DNA of 14,787 nucleotides, taken from assembly GCA_019677205.1 (NCBI GenBank), contig JAAMXY010001116.1, forward strand, positions 64,001 through 78,787. Direction: 5' to 3'. Positions 7,655 to 14,787 of this stretch are shown here, one piece after another. A program made the translations under genes and the position numbers. Under the pieces are notes generated by a model that worked only from the letters and a program-made list of their open reading frames with translations, did no database searches and was not told the origin of the DNA. The DNA is from Pinguiococcus pyrenoidosus. Taxonomy: Eukaryota > Sar > Pinguiophyceae > Pinguiochrysidales > Pinguiochrysidaceae. The first letter of the stretch is position 1, and each line of letters opens with the position of its first letter.

Positions 7655-10600
7655 ATGGCGGCAGATATCTTCGAAACGACCCAGGCTCGTCTAGATGCGG
7701 CCGGCATTCCCGGCAACTCAGAAATCGCGAACCCGAGGCTTTCGCAGATACCGAGTGCCGGTGACATTTCGCGGACGGCGATGGCGTACTTGGGACGGCG
7801 GGCCGGCAGGAGAAGCCTGCAGGAGAGGCCTACAAAGCGGCGTCGACGTTGTCGAGCCGCGTCCCCTTCGAAGGTCTGCCTTTTCTTTCCTCCTGCGCAC
7901 CAGGAGCCAAGGACTCTCTTATCTTGCACGATACTCAACAGACGTCCGGTCACAACGCCGCGACCTTTCGGGACTTGCGAGAGCAATTCGAGAAGGATGG
8001 GGTCCATCCCACACTCGGCGTTCCGGAAATGGAAGCGAAGCAGGCCCTTCTTCCCTATCTCGACAAGCTAGCAGATGTCGCGACCGCGTTAGAGGATCGA
8101 CGCAGCAGACGCATTCGCGCGGATGTGAGGCTGAAGATGGCTTGGCCGCCGAAGTCAAGGCCCGAGGTATTTGAAACTGTGTCTCTGCAGGCCATGGTGG
8201 ACGGTCTTCTGATCTCGAGCGCGGTTCCTCAGGAGGCAGCGCCGACAGCGACCTTCGACGTCCGAGGCGCTCTCGCGAGGTACCCACGCTTCTCTGAGAT
8301 GCTGAATGTGCCAAGGACGCTACGCCCTCGACCTAGGCCCATGTCGTGGCTCCTGTCGCTGATCGAGAAGGTGTACGACAAGGCGAGCAAGTGGGAGCAG
8401 GACGCCGTGCCGAAGGCTCCCGCGGCGGATGCCCAGACGCTTCAGCAGGTGTTCTTCTCCGTGAACGGACAGGATCTTCGGAAGGTTCTTCAGGATGGCA
8501 GGGGCAACTGGACGGAAGACCCGGGTCGCGTGTCCGACTTGAGCATGCCGCGGGTCTGCGTGTCATTCTTGCGGGAGAACTACGGCTCTCGCGGGATTGT
8601 GGCGCAAGCAGGGCTGGACATGATCTACATCCTCGAGACGGCCACACTCAAGGGAGACGACCCTCTCGCAACGTTCCCGGAGCTTCTGACCTTTGCACTC
8701 TTTCTGCGAGAGATCCGCGACGCCTTCGACCTGCGGCTCTTTCTTCATTGCCGCGCTCTCGCGATTGCTGCCTTCGATCTGCACCTCCGTGACTTAAGAA
8801 CCCGCGGAGTCCACGCCACCGCGCCGAAGGTGAGATGCTACTTCGTCATGCAACCCCATTGCTCCGGCGTCAAGAGCCTCTAGCACCATTGCCTTGCTCA
8901 TGGACTTCCTCTTGCTCTTCCTCTGCTTCCTTATTGCGCTGTTTTGCGGGATTGAAAGCCGTGGCAGGCAGGTTCTGTCCAGACCCTGGCGCATCCAAGC
9001 CTGTCCGACCGCACACGGGAGGTGTGGCTCTCCAAGGGCGCTTGCGAACGCTTCATGCGGCTTTGCATTCCGAGCGGCAGGGCCGAGAGCTCCAAGCTTT
9101 GGCTCCACTGCCTCACGAAGCATGTCGTCCCCGTCTGTGCCAAGAGAGCAACGAAAGGACACAAGCTCGTCCACGGTGGGTGGCTATCCCTTTCCCTCGT
9201 CCTCGCGGCCATGGCCGGTGTCCTGGACTCGGCGCCTCGAGAACTCCTCGAAAGCATGCGCCATGGGGTGGATGATCATAGCTTACAGACCCTGGAAAAG
9301 ATGAAGGGCGCCCAGCGCGCCATTGAAGAGAGAGGCGCCGTTGTAAAAGAGCTTGAAACTTCTCAGAAGGCGTTGAAGCGGTTGCGGACGAAGATCAGCA
9401 GTCTACGGACACGTCTGCGAGACGGCGGCGATAGCTGTGGAGACGACGCCGGGCTTGGGGAGGTCAAGACGGAACTCCACCGTCTTCTACCAGAGGAATC
9501 GAGAAGCCAGACGCGCGTGAGGGACTTGGAAAGCAGAAGAGACGCCCTTGATAGGATGGGAGACACCACGTGGACCGGCCTTCTGCGCGACGCCGCCTCA
9601 TCATCCACCACGCCGACGCTGGAGAGCGGCATTCTGGTGCAAGACGCCATGGCCGCGGCGGCTACGCTGCTGGGCGTTGATGTGTCCAAGGTCAAGATGT
9701 CCGCGGGCACGAAGAGATGCTTGGCGACGCTCTACACGTGGCTCCAGCAAGACGCGGAAAAGGAGACTCACCTGGCTGGCGTGGACGGCCCAGAGACCCG
9801 CGACTGGCACATCGACTACGAGCGCCTTCAGCACGCCGCCGCTGCCACCATCGCCGCTGCCTGGCGAGACTTCAAGAAGAGTCAAGCGGCGATCACGGCG
9901 GCTCGAGCGTGGAGAGACGCCTTGAAGACGCAGAAGGACCGCCAGCGAATCAAGGACCAACGAGAGGCGGCCATGCGACGCCGCCGCTCGGAGGCCCAGA
10001 GAGACAAACATCTGTACCGCGTCCGTGAACTGCTCCTAAAGGCCCTCGACGCGCGAGAGATGCGGAGGGCTCGCGCCAGAGATGCTCGGCTCCATGCGGC
10101 GGTGGCCGAGGCGGCGCGGCGCTATCACGCTCTTGGGCAACAGACTCTCCTCGAGCACTTCCGCGCGTGGCGAATCCAAGTCCAGGTGTTCCACTTCCGC
10201 ACCTTCCGCGGAGCCCGTGGCCTCCGCCGGTGCTTGCAGAGTTGGCAGGATTTCCTCGGGCGTCGTCGGGCGCTACATGAGAGCGCCGCACGAGTCCAAG
10301 CAGTTGTGAAGGGTTTCCTCTTGCGAGAGCGCCACTGGGACGGCGTAAGAGCCGAAGCGCTTCGCATTCGCTCGCGCGTCGGAGACTTTGTCGTTGGATG
10401 CCAACGGAAACGAATGGCGAAGGCTTTCAGAGGTCTCCTCATGTGGCGCCACCAGGGCCGTAGGGCCGACGCGAGATATCTCCAACTGCAACGTCGACAA
10501 CGAGACGGTCACTTCTACGCTTGGCTACTCTTTGCCAAGCATTGCGGCGCCGCAAGGCGTCAAGTGGCGTTGGTGCTCCAAGCGAGACATCGAGGCTTCA

Positions 10601-13600
10601 GAGGTCGGCACGCGGCGGCACAGCGGCGCGAGGTCATTGAGGCAGCAGCGAAGATACAAAGCGCCTACCGTTGCCACCGGGCCAAGGCTTTCCTCGCAGA
10701 AGAGCGACGACTCGCGCGGGTTGAAAGCCGCCGGATTCACAACTTCCAGCGCCGACGACGCCGGCGAGGCGTCCGACTAGCCTTGAATCATCTTCGCGAT
10801 GTGTCCAGGCGCCGCGCGAGGCTGCGCCAGGCCGCTCGACTTGTTGGCTTCTGCCACAAGCGTCGGCAGTTGGAGGCTCTTCGGCGCACTGTTGTCTCCA
10901 GGAGGCGACGTCGCGCCTCGGCACATCGGCGACGCCAGGCGGCGGCAAAGACTCTGCAGGGCGAGTGGCGCCGGCAACGGCGACGCCGGATCGTTGCCGA
11001 GGCTCTTCGTGGGACCCGAGCTGCCACCAGCATCCAGAAGGTCGCGAGAGGCTTCTTGGCGCGGCGAGCGACGTTGGAGCAGCGCTGGGCGACTTGGGCG
11101 GCAGTAGTGGTGCAGCGTCACTTCCGGGGTCATCACCTGCGGCGCCGGCTATACCTAACACGTCTGAGCGACGCCTTCGCTGCTGCCGAGAAGGATGACA
11201 TCGACAGGCTCCGCCAACACTGGTTTCAATGGACGAGACTCCACCCCGGCGGTGGAGGTCTGGGCACCGAAGCGGACGACGACGGGAACACCGTGCTACA
11301 CTGGGCCGCAAAAGGCGCTGCTTTGCGCACCCTCGGCTTCTGCTTGGACGAGATAGGCATGGACGTCAACCAAGTCAATCGCGACGGCCACGCCGTCGTT
11401 CATCTACTTGTCTTGGCGGCGACGCCCAAGAGAGACGCCGTACTTCAGCACATCATCAGCCAGCACCCGGACGCGAATCTCGACGCTCCGAACTTCGCAG
11501 GCGACACACCGCTCCTCCTCGCCGCGTCCTTTGGCCGCGCCGTCTGCTGCCGCGTGCTCCTGACGGCGGAGCCGCGACTACGGGGGACGCGCGACGCCGC
11601 AGGCGCCTCGGCCACCGCGCGCGCCGTGACGGCCAACCAGCGCGGCGCCATGAACGCCATGCTGGACGCCGGCATGGACGTCAGCGGCGGCATCTTGAAG
11701 GGGTTCGGCAGCGACTGGGAAGATACGGCTTACGATGCCGAGGATCAGACCGTTCTGGCGCTTCCCGAAGACTTGGAGCTTGAGGACGCGGACGCAGCGT
11801 CGGGGGCATCGCTGCTTCACTTGGCCGCCGCTTTGGGTCACCACGCCATCGCGGAGGACCTGGTGCGACGCGGCGCCGACCTGAACGCCAGAGACAAGAC
11901 CAAGAGAACACCGCTGAGCTACGGGGCGGCGGCCGTTGGCGATGTGGGCGAAGCTGTGGTGACGAGGTTGCTCGAGGCAGGCGCCGATGGAGCCCTCGTT
12001 GACGATCTGCTTCAAACGCCGACGCACCACCTGGCTGCCGTCGGCAACGTGAAGAGTCTGGGCGCTCTAGCAGACGCCGCTGCCGACTTCAATGCCGCCG
12101 ACAAGGACGGGAACGCACCACTGCACTTGGCGATCTCTGGCGGCCATTTGGAGACGGTGGAGGCTCTCCTGAGCTACGGCGCCGAGGTGGCTCTTCCCAA
12201 CGCCAGTGGCGACACCGCCGCCCACGTGGCCGCCGCAGTGGGAGACGTGGAAATAATGCGGCTGATCTTGAAGTACGACGTCCCACTGGGCCGCCGCAAC
12301 CACGCGGAGATGACGCCCGTCGGTGTGGCGAACATGCACAACAACTTCGATGTCGCGAGACTCTTGGACGCCAGCTTTGCCTACGCCGACCCGGACGCCG
12401 ACACCAGCGCTCAGACGTGGGATGATTGGGACCAGTACTGGGACGACGCCAGTGGCGCCAAATACTTCTACAACCGCCGTACAGGAGAGTCGCGCTGGAC
12501 GCCGCCTGTCGAAGACATGGACGCCATACGGCAACTCGGTGGAGAACCCGAGCGGCGTCCGATACGCAAGGCTGAGATGCTTTCTTCCGCCACACAAGAC
12601 ACCACGAGCCTCGCCGACTACCGCGCGTACTTCGCAGAGGAGGCCCAGGCCATTTCGCGCTACGGAGACGAGCAGAAAGCCGCCGTGGCACTCCAGCGGC
12701 TTTGGCGGCGTCGGAGGGCGAAAGACACTGCCTTGGGACTTCGCCGTCGCAGAGACGCCGCCCGAGTGCTCCAGCGCTTCTGGCGCTACCAGCTCTACTA
12801 CAGACATCTCGATGACACTGTGCTCCGCCAAAGAGCTGCCACGAAGCTGCAGAGTCTGTGGCGCGGGAGGGCGCTCCGAGTGAAATGGCACCTCTTCCTT
12901 TACGAACACCTTGCGACCAAGCGTTCCGCCCGAGTCCTCAAGGCCACCGTGTGGCCGCTGTGGCTGGGCCACCTCTCGCGACGTCGTGCTCGGCGGGCCC
13001 GCGCCCAGAAGATGGGACCAAAGAACGACAGCGAATGGAGCGCTGCATTGAGCAGAGCCGGGAAGCGCGTGCGTCAGTCGGACCTCGAGTACGAGTTCAG
13101 GTACGACGTCTCATTGTGTGTGCGTCTCTCTTCCTCTCTCCTTTTCTCCTCGTCTCTCCCTTTCTCTCTCCTTTTCTCCTTGTCTCTCCCTTTCTCTCTC
13201 CTTTTCTCCTTGCCTCTCGCCTTCTCTCTCCTTGCCTCTCTCTTTCTCTCTCCTTTTCTCCTTGCCTCTCTTTCAGCCTTTCAACCTCTTCGGATCTTGG
13301 GATTCCAAGCGCTGCCGTATGAAGCGTCTCACCAGTTCTACCGACCAGGTGGACTTGGCCCGAAACGGCCGCCGAGGCCAGTGCCAAAGCAAGTGCACTG
13401 TGGGCAGAGGCCGAGAGGCTCCAGGCGGCGGTGGACATCCAGAGACAGCACGGCCAGCAACGGAGCTCCAGCCACCTCTCGCGCCGACGACGACGCCAGC
13501 GTCAGGGGGTCACCCAGGAAAGCGTAGCTACTGCAATCGCCGCCGCCGCCAGCGCGCGGCAGGCCGCCTTGGCGGCGCAAGTGCACGCGAATGTCGTGCG

Positions 13601-14787
13601 CCGAGACGAAGTGAGCGTCCGCCACGACAGGGACGTCGTCTTCTACTATCATACCTTGAGGCGGAAGTGCTACTGGGAGCAGAGCCCACTTTGGCAAGCT
13701 GCCGACGCCGCCGACGCCGCCGCCCATCTGCAGCTGGCTCTCCGAGGCTTCACAGCAGCGGAGGAGAGAACGGCTGTCCTCGTGCAGAGTCGGTGGCGAG
13801 CGCTGAAGGTGCGCCGGAACTTCGCTCTCCTCCTACAGGCGCGCCGGATTCGAAGCCGCTGCATAGACGAATACCTGGCGTCCCCCGATGACCCGGTGGC
13901 CCTGGGCAACTACACGCTGCACGTGCAGCTGTTCTTGCAGGACGTGGACCGTGCGCGGTACCTGTGGCGCAGCCTTGTGTCCGCCATGCACAACAGGGGG
14001 CCTGACAACGCCTTCGTGCTCTTCGGATGGGCCATCTTCCTCGCCGCGCACCACGAAGAGGACTGGGACGACGTCATGGAGCTCGTGCGGCGCGCAAGGA
14101 TCGCCGACCGGGGCGGCAGCGATCCGCGGCCGCGCCACTTCCTGCTCGCCGAGCTGGGCTTCTACCGCCAGGCGGCACTGCAGCTGCAGGACGGGGCGTC
14201 GTGGCATGCGTACGCGCTGTGTCGGCAGTTCGTCTACGACGACATCGTGAACACCGAGGACGCGTACGTCCGCGCCGTCGAGGCGGCACCCCACGATGCG
14301 TGGATCGTCGAGAACTTCGAACGCTTCGTGGTCGACTGGAAGGTCACGAAGCGCGGCTGGTACGACCCAAGCAGAGGTGGAATGCTGCTGCTCACCGAAG
14401 CGTCCGACACGGCCCAGCCTGGTGACATGGGCGCCTTTGACACCATTCTGAGGCACCAGCAACAAGAGCGCGTCCGCGAAGAGCGCGAGCGCGAACAGAA
14501 GCTGCTGCGGCTCCAAGAAGAAGAGCAGCTCAGCGCCTCGGCCGCGAAGGTCCAGGCACTCTGGCGGGGATACGTGCAAAGGCGAACAGATGGCCTGACG
14601 CTCATTTGGCCGCATTCGAGTGCGACCACCGCTGGCGAATCGGACGAGTGGCGGCAGGTGTTGGACGGCAGGAGCAGCGAGAAGGTGTGGCGGCACGCGA
14701 CCGCAGGCACGATCCGCTTTCACACGCCTCGGGAAGTGCGCGAAGCAAGGTCGCTGAGGTGGGCCTGGGAGGAAATGACAGACGAAG
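7655..14787 (+). CDS. Gene B: giant IQ-ankyrin-WW-TPR-like scaffold protein (spliced, 3' end cut by window)
   Basis: Preferred exons: 7655-7760, 7904-8829, 8968-13100, 13349-14787. The joined frame of about 2,201 residues has no stop and runs off the right edge. Domains by approximate residue: helical N-terminal module 150-344; coiled coil 450-500; IQ-rich basic segment 780-1077; ankyrin block one 1114-1256; acidic linker 1257-1289; ankyrin block two 1289-1481; WW 1494-1531; three IQ motifs 1581-1656; coiled coil and IQ 1730-1883; TPR-like 1902-2052; coiled coil and IQ 2085-2137. No catalytic motif, signal peptide or convincing membrane span is seen. The product is inferred to be a calmodulin/centrin-binding cytoskeletal scaffold, broadly like IQ-and-ankyrin proteins; no orthology is claimed. 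The ATG at 7655 was chosen because its frame joins in phase to the strong acceptor at 7903; the 5' end is the weakest part of the model. Confidence 0.72.
7761..7903 (+). other. Preferred first intron of gene B, 143 nt
   Basis: The acceptor is strong: a pyrimidine tract at 7880-7899 ending in caccag|GAGCC, requiring phase 1. The best phase-1 donor in the 7655 frame is GCCG|gtgaca at 7761, giving ...IPSAG|AKDSLILHD. Other phase-1 donors are at 7755, 7842 and 7848. The donor choice is uncertain; the acceptor is more secure. Confidence 0.5.
7904..8829 (+). other. Helical N-terminal module of gene B
   Basis: This exon encodes alternating helices with the segments SLIEKVYDKASKWEQDAV, LSMPRVCVSFLRENYGSRGI and AQAGLDMIYILETATLKGDD, then hydrophobic helices ending HCRALAIAAFDLH. 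The pattern of a Phe-rich helix, YGxRxxV and a later Phe/Leu-rich helix recalls a module seen at the N-terminus of ciliary and other IQ-containing proteins of protists. This is inference from memory, not from a search. No function can be assigned. Confidence 0.5.
8830..8967 (+). other. Intron of gene B, 138 nt
   Basis: Good donor CCGAAG|gtgaga and acceptor gtggcag|GCAGG, phase 0, with a pyrimidine-rich stretch at about 8907-8945. In-frame read-through reaches a TAG at 8881. It joins HATAPK to AGSVQTLAHPS. Confidence 0.7.
9280..9840 (+). other. Coiled coil and following helical linker of gene B
   Basis: About 9280-9560 reads as heptad-like sequence (KMKGAQRAIEERGAVVKELE, KALKRLRTKISSLRTRLRDG). 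It is followed by a helical stretch (LVQDAMAAAATLLGVDVSKV, RCLATLYTWLQQDAEKE) of unknown kind before the IQ-rich segment. Confidence 0.55.
9832..11170 (+). other. Arg-rich segment with about six IQ motifs
   Basis: One clear intron-free run of basic helix carries IQ motifs at about 10279-10335 (ARVQAVVKGFLLRER), 10561-10628 (LVLQARHRGFRGRH), 10639-10704 (AAKIQSAYRCHRAKAFL), 10936-11010 (KTLQGEWRRQRRRR, degenerate), 11017-11085 (TSIQKVARGFLARR) and 11098-11165 (VVVQRHFRGHHLRRR). A further degenerate one lies near 9832-9890 (ATIAAAWRDFKK). Tandem IQs form lever-arm-like helices decorated by calmodulin-family light chains. Confidence 0.75.
11275..11700 (+). other. Ankyrin repeat block one of gene B
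   Basis: About four repeats: DGNTVLHWAAKGAALRTLGF, then a DGHAVVHLLVLAATP unit, then AGDTPLLLAASFGRAVCCRV, and a degenerate ATARAVTANQRGAMNAMLDA. The hallmark G-x-T-x-L-H/L-x-A-A pattern is clear in the first and third. Expected role is protein binding. Confidence 0.85.
11800..12375 (+). other. Ankyrin repeat block two of gene B
   Basis: About five repeats, including GASLLHLAAALGHHAIAEDL, KRTPLSYGAAAVGDVGEAVV, LQTPTHHLAAVGNVKSLGAL, DGNAPLHLAISGGHLETVEA and SGDTAAHVAAAVGDVEIMRL. It is separated from block one by a 33-residue linker rich in Asp/Glu (SDWEDTAYDAEDQ, PEDLELEDADAA) at about 11700-11800. Confidence 0.9.
12415..12528 (+). other. WW domain of gene B
   Basis: The segment WDQYWDDASGAKYFYN, then RRTGESRWTPP, has the first Trp, central aromatic YFYN, the TGES turn, second Trp and the following Pro-Pro. 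This matches a WW domain, which binds proline-rich ligands. It sits directly after the ankyrin repeats and before IQ motifs, an order recalled from other protist proteins. Confidence 0.88.
12675..12900 (+). other. Three IQ motifs after the WW domain
   Basis: Closely spaced motifs AVALQRLWRRRRAKDTALG, ARVLQRFWRYQLYYRH and ATKLQSLWRGRALRVKWH. Leu replaces Ile before Gln in all three. The third matches the IQ consensus best (Q-x-x-x-R-G). Confidence 0.75.
13101..13348 (+). other. Intron of gene B, 248 nt, containing the pyrimidine repeat
   Basis: Donor TTCAG|gtacga and acceptor cgaccag|GTGG, phase 2. The join gives YEFR|WTWPETAAEA. Using the acceptor tttcag at 13276 instead, in the phase set by this donor, runs into a TGA at 13320, so the 13348 acceptor is preferred. 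An extra small exon between the two acceptors cannot be excluded. Confidence 0.6.
13126..13276 (+). repeat. 30-bp tandem pyrimidine repeat inside an intron
   Basis: Almost pure C/T on the plus strand. Three near-identical 30-bp units start at 13141, 13171 and 13201 (unit begins CTTTTCTCCT), followed by partial, degenerate copies to about 13276. Because the unit length is a multiple of three, the upstream frame stays open through it and yields a spurious Ser/Leu/Phe-rich tail. Confidence 0.85.
13349..14787 (+). other. Last visible exon of gene B: coiled coil, IQ and TPR-like region
   Basis: Open to the window edge in a frame different from the preceding long ORF. It begins WTWPETAAEASAKASALWAE, with a helical stretch, an IQ-like motif near 13768-13830 (AVLVQSRWRALKVRR), then helix-turn-helix units at about 13887-14340: LGNYTLHVQLFLQDVDRARY, FGWAIFLAAHHEEDWDDVME, SWHAYALCRQFVYDDIVNTE and DAWIVENFERFVVDW. 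These resemble TPR/half-TPR repeats. A Glu/Arg/Gln coiled coil and another IQ (AAKVQALWRGYVQRR, about 14538-14595) follow. The codon pattern is strongly GC3-rich, as expected for coding DNA here. Confidence 0.75.

Noticed and set aside
7609-8007. Minus-strand open frame of about 132 residues opposite the 5' end of gene B
   Set aside because: It crosses the well-defined acceptor at 7903 on the plus strand and has no recognisable domain; the plus strand continues into a long coding exon.
8835-9275. Alternative plus frame with a helical-looking stretch (GRLRTLHAALHSERQ)
   Set aside because: It cannot be joined in phase to the donor at 8829 with the acceptors present, and its GC3 is lower than that of the chosen frame. 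It remains a weak alternative.
10634-11311. Minus-strand open frame of about 225 residues
   Set aside because: Antisense to the IQ-rich segment; Arg/Ser/Pro-rich composition with no recognisable domain.
12067-12972. Minus-strand open frame of about 301 residues
   Set aside because: Antisense to the ankyrin, WW and IQ coding sequence, which has clear family motifs on the plus strand.
13118-13527. Ser/Leu/Phe-rich hydrophobic tail of the long plus-strand ORF, resembling a membrane segment
   Set aside because: It is the translation of the intronic pyrimidine repeat and of off-frame exon sequence, not a membrane domain.
13833-14723. Minus-strand open frame of about 296 residues
   Set aside because: Antisense to the last exon of gene B. 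The plus-strand frame has IQ and TPR-like motifs and runs on to the window edge; the minus frame has none.

Overview
The window is nuclear DNA of a eukaryote, most likely a protist. It is GC-rich. Its two very long genes are interrupted by short GT-AG introns (about 73-248 nt) and encode large scaffold-type proteins built from LRR, IQ, B-box, coiled-coil, EF-hand, ankyrin, WW and TPR-like modules. This mix, and the style of the EF-hand and TPR-like regions, recalls multidomain proteins of stramenopiles and alveolates. That placement is inference from memory; no search was possible. There are no bacterial-type operons, rRNA or tRNA genes, CRISPR arrays or transposase genes.

Layout: two genes are arranged head to head around an intergenic region at about 7042-7654 that contains an AT-rich island. 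Gene A is on the minus strand from about 7041 (possibly 7331) down to the left edge, where it is cut. Its exons are 7041-6661, 6578-4071, 3942-3751, 3630-3073, 2963-2742, 2652-479, 405-243 and 144-1. The splices restore one open frame of about 2,114 residues. Module order is N-terminal region, AMN1/FBXL-like LRRs, two IQ motifs, a small beta-rich segment, a B-box-like zinc finger, an IQ and coiled-coil region, a three-fold repeat resembling a MABP beta-prism, and degenerate EF-hands at the cut end.

Gene B is on the plus strand from about 7655 to the right edge, where it is also cut. Preferred exons are 7655-7760, 7904-8829, 8968-13100 and 13349-14787, giving about 2,201 residues. Module order is a helical N-terminal module, coiled coil, a long Arg-rich segment with about six IQ motifs, two ankyrin blocks separated by an acidic linker, a WW domain, three more IQ motifs, a 248-nt intron with a 30-bp pyrimidine repeat, then a coiled coil/IQ/TPR-like region and a last IQ. 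The final exon lies in a different reading frame from the long ORF before it and is easily missed.

How they may work together: both products look like calmodulin- or centrin-binding scaffolds (many IQ motifs plus protein-interaction repeats). The shared promoter region suggests co-expression, for example in cytoskeletal, flagellar or cortical structures. No catalytic domain is visible in either. Main uncertainties are the 5' ends of both genes, where mutually exclusive exons can be drawn on opposite strands at 7170-7331, and the true length of both proteins beyond the window.
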